Part shown: one piece after another, positions 17,701 through 23,511 of the stretch
Layout of the letters: every line of letters begins with the position of its first letter
Numbering within the stretch: position 1 is the stretch's first letter
Origin: a virus
Reading direction: 5' to 3' (one strand)
DNA length: 31,032 nucleotides
Virus record (IMG/VR): IMGVR_UViG_3300008108_000405
Span: 1 to 31,032 of that record
Translations under genes and position numbers: made by a program
The notes under the pieces: model-generated
What the model saw: the letters and a program-made list of their open reading frames with translations, nothing else
What the model was told of the DNA's origin: nothing
Databases searched by the model: none

Positions 17701-20700
17701 ATTAGCGGAACATCAAAATATGGTAGTGCAGTATACAGTGTAAAAAAACGATACGATAATGTATCGAAAACTTTTATAAACACTTATTACTATTGGGTTA
17801 AAAATCCTACAATTACTCCTAATGTTTTAGACAGAAAACTATCTGCATTTAATGTTTCAAATTTAATTGCAGACCCAACCGGGCAAAATTATTCTTGTAT
17901 AGCGTTAACTGGCGCCAACACATTTAGTTTAATCAATGCTACTAGTTTAATTGAAGGTACTAGTTCAAATTTAAATATTCAATACTGGATTGTTGATGCT
18001 GATTACACACAACAAAATGCTCATAGTCAGTGGAAAATTATTAGTGAAAATCTTAATACTGTTATTCCTAGAGAAATAGAAAAGAAATGGGTTGACAGTT
18101 TAGTGGGTAAAGATGCGTTTGATAGAGTTGTTCCTGACCCTAGTTTGCCTATTAAACAACAATATGGCATTTTGTTTAGACCTAGACAGAGCATGTTTGT
18201 TAATAGAACTGAAGCATTAAAACAATATATCGAACGTGTAAATTCTGTACTAGCTACACGGTTAATTGCTGATGACTATGATACAAGCAATTTATTACTA
18301 GTAGATCCTTCACCTAGTCCTGTATTAGGATTATGGGATTCTTCAGTTGATACAGAAGCTGAATTAAGATTTATAGGTACTGCTAATCTTAGAGCTGCAA
18401 TCTTAGAACCTATTATCATTGATGGTAGAGTTTTTGGAGTTACAATTATTGATTCTGGGTACGGATATATTAATGCACCATACTTACATATAACAGGGCA
18501 AGGAAAGAATGCTAATGTTAAGACAATTATTAACGCCACTGGACAAGTTACAGGTATAGAAATTATCAATAAAGGTGAAGGTTACTTAGATAATACAATA
18601 TTTGAAATTAGACCATTCTCAGCGTTGGTACTCAGCGACTCTACTACTTTTGACAAGTGGAGTATATATGAATGGAATTCGGCAACAGTAACATGGGAAA
18701 GAACTAGAAGTCAGGGGTACGATGTTACAAAATACTGGTCTTATCAAGACTGGTATAGTGCCGGATACAATCAGTTTACTAAAATTGACCATGTTGTTGA
18801 AAACACCTATGAGTTAGCCACTCTCGATGTTGAAATTAATCAAATTGTTAAAGTTAACAATATAGGTACAGGCGGCTGGTTACTATTAGAAAAATACGCT
18901 AATATAGCAACAATTGATTATACTGAAAATTATAAAGTTATTGGTAGACAAAATGGAACAATAAAGTTTTCCAGCAGCCTATACAATTTTAGTAATTCTA
19001 TTATAGGATATGGTAGTGATTTGTACGACAGTACATATTATGATAATTTAGCTGTTAAAGAGCTAAGAATTATTATTGATACTATTAAAACTAAAATACT
19101 AGTTGACGATTTAAAAGTTGAATACTTAAAATTATTCTTTTCTAGTGTAAGGTATGCTCTGCAAGAACAAGCATTTGTTGATTGGGCATTTAAAACAAGT
19201 TTTGTTAAAGCTACACACAATGTTGGAGATTTAAAACAAAAAGTTACCTACAATAGTGACAACCTTGAAAGTTTTGAAGACTATGTTAATGAAGTTAAAC
19301 CTTATAGAACTCAAGTTAGAGAGTATATCAGCTCTTATTCAAAAGTAGATCCTAATCCAAATAGTGTAACTGACTTTGATCTTCCTCCATTGATTAATGA
19401 AAACTTTACAGTTGATCCGTTAACTGTTAAAATTTCTTCTACCGGAGCAATTGAAAGCGGGTACGCTGTTTTACAACAGTATCCGTGGAAACATTGGTAC
19501 GATCATGTTGGATTTAAAATTACCACTATTGAAATTGTTGACGGAGGCTCAGGCTATATCGACAATCCAGTAGTTAGGATTAATGGTGGGTTTGGGACTG
19601 GCGCAGTTGCTAAGGCTTATATATCTAATGGTAAAGTTAACAGAATACAATTGGTTAATTCTGGAACTGGTTTCTTAAAAGCTCCTGAAATTGTAATTGA
19701 CGGTGGTCTTGCAGTCGACGGAGTTCAAGCTAGAGCTGTGGCTATTATTGAAAGTGAAGTTGTACGTGCTAATAAGATTAGTATTAAATTTGATAGAACT
19801 AGCAAAACTTATTTTGTATCTGAAATTACAGAAACAGAAACATTTGTAGGAACTGGTTCAAGACTACAATTTGCTTTAAAATTCAGCCCATTAACTAAGA
19901 TTGGTACGTCGTCTGTTAAGTTATATCAAGTAGGATTAGATCCCGATAATGCAACAGTTACGGGGGTTGATGTTCTTAGAGAAGATTATACATTAACTAG
20001 TAAAAAATCAACTGCAAAAGGTTACACAAGTTATTCAGGATTGTTAACTTTAGCTACTGCTCCTGCAGTAGGCGAAACAATTAGAATAACTTATACAAAA
20101 GATTTTAACCACCTATCTGCAACTGATAGAATTAAATTCTATTATAACCCAACAACTGGAATGTTAGGCAAAGACGCAGACGACTTCTATGCTCAACTAA
20201 TGACAGGTGTTGACTACGGCGGAGTAAGCCTAACTGGATTAGGATTTAACATTGGCGGTGGATGGGATACTCTTCCTTTCTTTACTGACAGTTGGGACGG
20301 ATTTGATGCAGACTTTGACGACTACATTAAAGTTGTAGGATCAGACAGTGATGCACACTACGAGCACCAACTACCTTATACTCCTACTGCTGGAACAATT
20401 TTAAATGTTTATGTAAATGAACAACGAATTGATGATCCGTATTTTGATCTATATGATGGTTCTACTGTACAACCTAATGGCAGAAAAGTTGCGCCAGCCG
20501 GAGCAGTGATGAAAACTATCACTGCCAGCGGCACAACAGATATTTTCTATTTGCCAAACAACAGTGATGGTACTTATCTTGACATAAATGAAGGAGATAG
20601 AATTATATTCCGTAAGAATACTAGTGACGGAAGTATTACTCCTCGTCCAGAAGAATACGATACACAACTAAGTGGCGGAAATCTAGCATACACTACTGCT

Positions 20701-22869
20701 ACTGGCCTAGCCACAGACGACATTAATATTGATGGCGACGGATTTGTAACTGCAATGACTAGTAATGCCCCAGAAGAAGTTGTTCCTGGTCAAATTGTAG
20801 ATACAGTGGCCATCAAAGTGTTCCAACTACCAACGTCTGGATCTAGTAAGATATTGTTTAAAAATTATATTGGCAATGGATCTAATACTGAATTTAGTCT
20901 AGCACAGATTCCATTGCAATCAGCAAGTGTGTTTGTAAAATTAGACAATCTAATTTTAACACAAGGTGTTGATTATATAATTAATTGGGCACAGAAGAAA
21001 GTTGTACTTTCTGTAGCCCCTGCTAATAAGAAAATCGTCAGTGTAATTACATTTAGTATTGCTTCAGAATTTTTATTAGATACAAATTATTTTGTTTCTG
21101 ATGGTAGTACTTTGGAATATATCACAAATGCACCTTGGTCTAATGATGATTCTACTGCGTTTGGTAGCATTGTTCTTGTTAACGGAGCAACAGTAGCATA
21201 TGAATTATTTAGAACAGACAACAGCTATGCTAGACCAAATTGTGTAGGAATTAATTTAACTGCTGTTCCGGCAGTTGATGCATTAATAACATATATGATC
21301 ACTAGTGATGCTAATTCTTCTGCATCTGTTATTAAGACTGAAGAACTAGCAGTAGATGGTAGTACTACAGTATTTGATATAGTAAACCCAGTGGGACTTG
21401 CATTGCCGTATGAAAATAATATTCTTGTGTTAGTAGACGGAGAAATATTAATACCGTCTATGACAGAATATTTCACGATGAAAGATAATTCTTTAACGTA
21501 CAATCTTGCTAAGTTTAAGAGCGAACCTTTTGTAATTAACCCAGTTGACTGTAAAGTTTACATTGATGGAGAACTACTATCTTATAGTTCTCAATATGTG
21601 TTTGATTTGTCAGTTGTGTCAATAACATTAGATCCTTCAGTTTACAATGAAGGTAGCGTGTTAGCTATTGTCAATTACAGAGATAGTGAATATACTATTG
21701 ATAATGATAGTACTGTTGCTCAAATTACTTTTGCAACTGCTCCTCTTGCAAACAGCACAGTTGAAGTTGTTACTTTCTACAATCACAATGTAGAAAATAT
21801 CATTCGCACTAATGAATTTGTAGGCGTTACTAGCTCGTTAGATATCGATACTCCCGACTACTACAGATATCACAGCCTAGCTGGAAATCAATTAGAATTG
21901 TTTAAGTCTGTAAAATTTGATGACTATATTTGGGTTATTAAAAATAATCAAATGCTAACACATAGCGTTGATTATCATTTAAATTCAAATCTACGTAGTA
22001 TTACATTGGCTGTTCCGTTAATAAATTCAGACGTACTAGATGTAGTATTGTTTAGTGATGATCACATAACGCAAGGTTATGGTTGGATGCAGTTTAAAGA
22101 TATGTTAAATCGTACACACTACAAGAGAATTTCTAAAGCTAAGAGTACTAGATTAGCAGCAGATCTTGGACAGTTTGACATTCAGATAACAGTCGAAGAT
22201 GGATCAACTCTAGCACCGCCTAATCCTACTCTAAACTTACCAGGTGTAGTAGAAATACTTGGAGAAAGAATTGAGTACATGTCTAAAGTTGGAAACACAT
22301 TAAGTAGACTTCGTAGAGGTACATTAGGTACTGGCGTAAAAACAACCTATGTTGCAGGTACACTAGTTCAAGATATTGGGCCTACTGAAACTATACCTTA
22401 TGCTGATCAAACTATTGTCAAGAAAGGCGACCCAATAGATACTCCTCAGTTATATACTAATGGAACTTTAGAATTGCCGTATGTACCAAACATTAACGAT
22501 ATAGAAGTATTTGTAGCGGGCCGTAGACTTAAAAAATCTAGTTACCAGTTATTCCAACAAGAAGCAATACGTCAAGGTAAACTTGATGCTACGTTAGCTA
22601 GCAATGACAAAGATTATCCTGACAGTTCTGAGGGTGACATAACATTTGCTGCTGAATTTGCAGTTAATGGAACATCTACATTACAACTAACAGAACTACC
22701 GTTAATATTATTAGAAGATTCGTCAGAGAATAAGTTTGAAGTAATTGTTGTTAAGAAAATTGGACAAGTTTGGGAAGATCCTGGACGCACGTTACAGCAG
22801 TCTAATGGCGCTGTAGCTAAGTTCTTAAAAGACACTGAGACTAATTTCCCAGAATATCCTGTGGAATAA
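8782..22869 (+). CDS. Giant multidomain virion structural protein (4695 residues), probable baseplate/adsorption component
   Basis: One uninterrupted 14,088-bp gene, coupled to gp6 by TGATG, with GGAAG at 8771-8775 as ribosome-binding site. Parts seen, in order: about 300-370, a conserved-looking block (NPWSRYNRWFHKDVI); about 440-500, a 'HGLTTGNQVIYLNNG' strand module; about 819-880, 'NLRDIGNLTPYGARFVQHSA'; CBM5/12-like aromatic modules at about 1455-1497 and 1713-1755; about 1792-1840, 'LIGYQKRQYLENIIQDD'; 2119-2822, seven FG-GAP-like blades with three more aromatic modules in or between them; 3214-3276 and 3583-3643, paired GxGY modules; about 3876-4590, repeated 'VYVNG'-type strands; about 4462-4540, 'GERIEYMSKVGNTLSRLRRGT'. 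No enzyme motif or long hydrophobic segment is seen. In T4 the gene after gp6 is gp7 (1032 residues), a wedge protein; homology to gp7 is not demonstrated. I infer a very large peripheral baseplate or host-binding protein. It is not tape-measure-like: it is beta-rich, not helical. Confidence 0.8.
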   Translation: MATKNQSESALPVPGNNNSRKTSDLLPRFYKTDSNKKFFSATLDQLVQPGTVKKVSGYIGRQNAPYGPTPIEVAGQQLAIESTFTVVAEDNGDNYAYLFTPDGLTRNPTITLFRGQTYKFEIDALHNPFAIKTQRVVGTLDRFTEGVTGNGTEQGTLTFVVGIDTPDVLYYVNEADANTGGTFQIKDIDENTFLNVGADILGKKSYTLSTGTALSNGMKLFFSGNVSPEIYSSGYWYVEGVGTTIKLVSEVDLEISGTYTEETALLFDDNPFDLDPFSTITNTPKEKDYIVINRSSPDRNPWSRYNRWFHKDVITASAESAGQFPEFDQTARANRPIIEFSAGLKLYNFGHQAKKNVDLIDNFTTDVFSTIEGSLGYNIDGVDVVNNMRILFTADPDRLVNGRIFKVNFIEVTVPNRQFNFNAVTGINLTTKVITTSTVHGLTTGNQVIYLNNGELNINGLTHRRVYYVRVVNDTEIQLYTNKLLSVEANIFDVGIGTHSFEVFTGVRRQINLVEEADSAPLENETILVNLGQVEELIPNSLYGNRGMMYWYNGTKWKLGPIKSTANQQPLFDIFDSNGYSYSDTTIYDGSSFRGTKVFSYKVGTGTNDSVLGFPLSYQNINNVGDIQFEFDLLKDSFTYKDVADVLSKTTSVGYLKLVNTLTNYTYENGWKTSQIDNIQPVVRIFKEEYRTLFDGSKNLIVNNFPVDVFDFKDQLTDLEIKVYVNGRRQNKDSFTVINGPTYKTVVLTTDVTNADVVTLKCYAKQLKNDKGYYETPISLQNNPLNNDVTQFTLGEVIDHVDTIVDNITTFSGTYPGNGNLRDIGNLTPYGARFVQHSAPLNFSLYHLGSQTSNMFKSLEQARDDYGKFKRAFITYASNAGIDTDPRPFVDIILTELAKDKPKTSPYYLSDMFGYSGSKRLEYTVVDGRIKTYPLTSAFNLALLSNKAVGVYLNGNQLLHGRDYTFGTDVFFTILVELVEDDLIEVYEYESTDGTFCPPTPTKLGLYPLFEPKIYTDDTYLEPTTVIQGHDGSITIAYDDYRDDLILELEMRIFNNIKISYNSDIFNIYDFIPGYSRTTEYSKFETDNVLGQFFFQWTANVNQDFTQPNIDLWSRLNPFTFNYRGNFAPNGTDIPGFWRGVYRWMLDTDRPHTHPWECLGFSIEPTWWQDVYGTVPYTSDNYVLWEDIRQGIIRQPGVPIRILEKFAKPILSSGKPVDEDGNLISPLYASYANGPIKETAEGSWVFGDQAPVETAWRRSSYYPFALMQTALLLHPNKVLGSTFDRSRIVRNLSNQLIYKDTGRRIRLEDLAVTSTALSSTRVYTAGLVNYLVDYLTSDTTALLDQYADDLQSLTTKIAAKLGGFTSKTKFKLILDSKNPSSSGGVFIPEENYNIFLNTSSPTNRLAYSGVVITKYADGYEIRGYIKDQPYFVYYPYQQNERVINVGGISESFINWESDKYYTAGKLVRYNNQYFRVKITHQSTTEFDPDYFTRLAALPVTGGREAIIRKSWDKNTKITISYGTKFKQIQEVVDFLQGYGAYLQEQGFVFDEYNQNLKAVDSWETSVKEFLFWSTQNWAVGSALAVSPSARYMLVKSDTAVVDNIQNSFYGYKVYRVDGEKIDPEFTNTYREENEFSLSPQNTNHGLYGAVLHTVQKEHVLILDNVTQFNDIIYDQAPGYRQERIKILGYVSANWNGSFNVPGFIFDTARIADWTQWSDYNLGDIVKYKEFYYSAKSFLPGVAEFDNSSWVLLEEKPKAQLLPNWDYRAEQFTDFYDLDSDNFDSEQQKMAQHLIGYQKRQYLENIIQDDLSQYKFYQGMISEKGTQNVFNKLFDVLSADGQESLTFNEEWAVRVGAYGATDSYKEIEFKLDESLFKLNPQPIELTSTINPSIVDFVYRQVPTDIVVKPVGYNNEPWPVEGTEQYLRTPGYVRYEDVKLNVDSLEDVIAYDISMFEEGDYIWCAFENKLNSFNDYWNVYRFTKNTFGIADVEYASGTLTLQCDRTPNVAAGDIIGIENATAIQGFYTVASIVNKNIIIKTTIKDWTSPFTDSSEILTYKFIRSRIDNANNINDLLPPKIKAGELIWADNNGNGLKTVYENNKVYGQKSLSKASPILPNVNFGKKVAMSENGKTAAVADNNKVTIFVKNSLGNWLEQDIMTADFESSVTTIARSTASGTNIITADDTYSFELNDPVMFSGVTVGSIISGRTYFVKTKPSNITFTISETPGGPTFELTSGSIEMNVHLKLEYGTEMCFSPDAEWLAIAAPRASNVRSAWRGDYDGGHEYNAGDVVQLRTNFTTERSLNSHWTARGNIPAADWSTINSFSQDWLATDLITVNKQFADAAYLTNSYENLGYVDLYRRGSLAGSYDLVHSFVSPNPTQGERFGSKMVMAQTGSEYVLAVTSPGTDTESVDSTVVQGRVYMYRYGTGAGDDSSVRWQMDYDRNYQGAFDSSRSYLQGDIVFYDYNLYECVGNTDFQNPAPDQSSLWSPVTKSNILGYFPQESSLFDVNNNDLTLAALEGQTIESVQPGDKFGAAIDMSSDGQTLIISAPGADQDTYENYKGPFRTSLKYFENDVVYYNGYYYKFNQTASADPIISFNTTHWDKVSTETRSINSGKVFIYTYNGVGYELTQTLTSDNVDIEREDQFGESIAVSATGGYIAVGTSLYDSNKRDAGRVIIFKKGTTYTKNQLLYSYTKETFERFGAFVDFMNDDETLVVFSGNGDVERVTTFDLGKLTIDNNTLRIADLQVDTGRVDIFDKYNENYIYGESLDTSVTNDDTDRYGASIAVGNNNIYVSSQRDDGSTSTFVQREGKVYAYYKLANATSWSVLHQEVKKPNVRKIKKSYLYNTTTSKLISYLDVVDPIQGKIPGPADQEIRFKTYFDPAVYSVGTSAVNVDVGMNWTKSQVGMLWWDLTRAKFLDNQIGETIYRSTTWNRLYETASIDIYEWVESKFLPADWDILSGTDKGTAAGISGTSKYGSAVYSVKKRYDNVSKTFINTYYYWVKNPTITPNVLDRKLSAFNVSNLIADPTGQNYSCIALTGANTFSLINATSLIEGTSSNLNIQYWIVDADYTQQNAHSQWKIISENLNTVIPREIEKKWVDSLVGKDAFDRVVPDPSLPIKQQYGILFRPRQSMFVNRTEALKQYIERVNSVLATRLIADDYDTSNLLLVDPSPSPVLGLWDSSVDTEAELRFIGTANLRAAILEPIIIDGRVFGVTIIDSGYGYINAPYLHITGQGKNANVKTIINATGQVTGIEIINKGEGYLDNTIFEIRPFSALVLSDSTTFDKWSIYEWNSATVTWERTRSQGYDVTKYWSYQDWYSAGYNQFTKIDHVVENTYELATLDVEINQIVKVNNIGTGGWLLLEKYANIATIDYTENYKVIGRQNGTIKFSSSLYNFSNSIIGYGSDLYDSTYYDNLAVKELRIIIDTIKTKILVDDLKVEYLKLFFSSVRYALQEQAFVDWAFKTSFVKATHNVGDLKQKVTYNSDNLESFEDYVNEVKPYRTQVREYISSYSKVDPNPNSVTDFDLPPLINENFTVDPLTVKISSTGAIESGYAVLQQYPWKHWYDHVGFKITTIEIVDGGSGYIDNPVVRINGGFGTGAVAKAYISNGKVNRIQLVNSGTGFLKAPEIVIDGGLAVDGVQARAVAIIESEVVRANKISIKFDRTSKTYFVSEITETETFVGTGSRLQFALKFSPLTKIGTSSVKLYQVGLDPDNATVTGVDVLREDYTLTSKKSTAKGYTSYSGLLTLATAPAVGETIRITYTKDFNHLSATDRIKFYYNPTTGMLGKDADDFYAQLMTGVDYGGVSLTGLGFNIGGGWDTLPFFTDSWDGFDADFDDYIKVVGSDSDAHYEHQLPYTPTAGTILNVYVNEQRIDDPYFDLYDGSTVQPNGRKVAPAGAVMKTITASGTTDIFYLPNNSDGTYLDINEGDRIIFRKNTSDGSITPRPEEYDTQLSGGNLAYTTATGLATDDINIDGDGFVTAMTSNAPEEVVPGQIVDTVAIKVFQLPTSGSSKILFKNYIGNGSNTEFSLAQIPLQSASVFVKLDNLILTQGVDYIINWAQKKVVLSVAPANKKIVSVITFSIASEFLLDTNYFVSDGSTLEYITNAPWSNDDSTAFGSIVLVNGATVAYELFRTDNSYARPNCVGINLTAVPAVDALITYMITSDANSSASVIKTEELAVDGSTTVFDIVNPVGLALPYENNILVLVDGEILIPSMTEYFTMKDNSLTYNLAKFKSEPFVINPVDCKVYIDGELLSYSSQYVFDLSVVSITLDPSVYNEGSVLAIVNYRDSEYTIDNDSTVAQITFATAPLANSTVEVVTFYNHNVENIIRTNEFVGVTSSLDIDTPDYYRYHSLAGNQLELFKSVKFDDYIWVIKNNQMLTHSVDYHLNSNLRSITLAVPLINSDVLDVVLFSDDHITQGYGWMQFKDMLNRTHYKRISKAKSTRLAADLGQFDIQITVEDGSTLAPPNPTLNLPGVVEILGERIEYMSKVGNTLSRLRRGTLGTGVKTTYVAGTLVQDIGPTETIPYADQTIVKKGDPIDTPQLYTNGTLELPYVPNINDIEVFVAGRRLKKSSYQLFQQEAIRQGKLDATLASNDKDYPDSSEGDITFAAEFAVNGTSTLQLTELPLILLEDSSENKFEVIVVKKIGQVWEDPGRTLQQSNGAVAKFLKDTETNFPEYPVE
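13144..16605 (+). repeat. Five CBM5/12-like aromatic modules in the giant protein
   Basis: Five short segments share the pattern 'Y-x-x-G-D/K-x-V-x-Y/L-x-x-x-Y/F ... W' of type 5/12 carbohydrate-binding modules: residues about 1455-1497 (YYTAGKLVRYNNQYFRV), 1713-1755 (YNLGDIVKYKEFYYSA ... SSWVLL), 2276-2312 (YNAGDVVQLRTNF ... HWTARG), 2447-2492 (YLQGDIVFYDYNLYECV ... LWSPV) and 2562-2608 (YFENDVVYYNGYYYKF ... HWDKVS). The last three fall within or between propeller blades. Sugar binding is inferred from the pattern and not demonstrated. Confidence 0.6.
15136..17246 (+). repeat. Seven FG-GAP-like blade repeats (predicted beta-propeller) in the giant protein
   Basis: Seven units start with an F/Y-G pair: FGKKVAMSENGK (residue 2119), YGTEMCFSPDAE (2248), FGSKMVMAQTGS (2384), FGAAIDMSSDGQ (2532), FGESIAVSATGG (2647), FGAFVDFMNDDE (2702) and YGASIAVGNNN (2782). 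Each is followed by a hydrophobic strand (LAIAAP, VLAVTSP, LIISAPG, IAVGTS, LVVFSG and similar), and most then have a 'G-x-V-x-x-Y/F' strand (GYVDLY, GRVYMY, GKVFIY, GRVIIF, GRVDIF, GKVYAY). Seven repeats of this form match an integrin-alpha-like or FG-GAP propeller. The usual calcium-binding DxDxDG loops are not evident. Confidence 0.75.
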
Positions 22870-22872
22870 ATA
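22865..22872 (+). promoter_or_regulatory. Late-promoter-like octamer (AATAAATA) before the 22900 gene
   Basis: AATAAATA overlaps the stop codon of the giant gene and lies 27 nt before the ATG at 22900. It matches NATAAATA exactly and is well placed to give the fibre cassette its own late transcript. Confidence 0.5.
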
Positions 22873-22899
22873 TGATTAAATATACTAAAGAGAGCAATT

Positions 22900-23511
22900 A
22901 TGCAAGGTAAAGATTTATCCGGAATCCACATCGAAGGTCATATAAAGATACATGATCCAAAGAGCGGAGAAGTATTCATTAATAAACGTAATGCTATCCA
23001 TTATGAAAATATGAGTATTTCTCTAGCAGAAAGCATTGCCAATGCCGGGCAAGGATTCATCTATGAAATGTCATTTGGCAACGGTGGAACCACAATAGAC
23101 CCAACTGGTATTATTACCTACTTGACCCCTAATAGCACTGGAACAAACGCTAGTTTATACAACGAAACTTATAGTAAAGTGGTTGATGACCGCGCAGTTG
23201 TAAATTTAGATCCTACAAGAAATAAAATAGAAACACGACATGTAACTGGTACAAACTATACTGATGTCTTTATTACATGTCTATTAGACTACGGCGAGCC
23301 TGCAGCTCAAGAAGCTTTTGATAATACAAATAATAACGAAAGTGCTTATGTATTTGATGAATTAGGACTACGTGCATATAGTACAACGGGTACTGGTAGA
23401 TTGTTAACGCATGTTATCTTCCATCCTGTGCAGAAATCATTAAATCGTTTAATTCAAATTGACTATACTGTGCGTATTCAAAGTCTAACAGGTCTAAGTG
23501 AGGTAGCATAA
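22900..23511 (+). CDS. Virion structural protein, unassigned (baseplate region)
   Basis: 203 residues. The start is ATG at 22900 with AGAGAG at 22890-22895, 30 nt after the giant gene; a late-promoter-like octamer overlaps that gene's stop. I do not recognise a named family with certainty. The sequence is a compact globular beta-rich protein: an early 'IHIEGHIKIHDPKSGEVF' strand pair, 'FIYEMSFGNGGTTIDPTG' near residues 50-67, and a C-terminal 'LIQIDYTVRIQS' strand. No signal peptide, membrane segment or catalytic motif is seen. It sits between the giant protein and the fibre cassette, coupled to the first fibre gene by TAATG at 23509. A role linking fibres to the baseplate periphery is plausible from position only. 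Confidence 0.65.
   Translation: MQGKDLSGIHIEGHIKIHDPKSGEVFINKRNAIHYENMSISLAESIANAGQGFIYEMSFGNGGTTIDPTGIITYLTPNSTGTNASLYNETYSKVVDDRAVVNLDPTRNKIETRHVTGTNYTDVFITCLLDYGEPAAQEAFDNTNNNESAYVFDELGLRAYSTTGTGRLLTHVIFHPVQKSLNRLIQIDYTVRIQSLTGLSEVA

Noticed and set aside
8782-22869. Giant protein as tail tape measure
   Set aside because: It is beta-rich with modules and aromatic binding-type motifs, lacks long heptad-like helices and hydrophobic segments, and lies after gp6 in the baseplate part.
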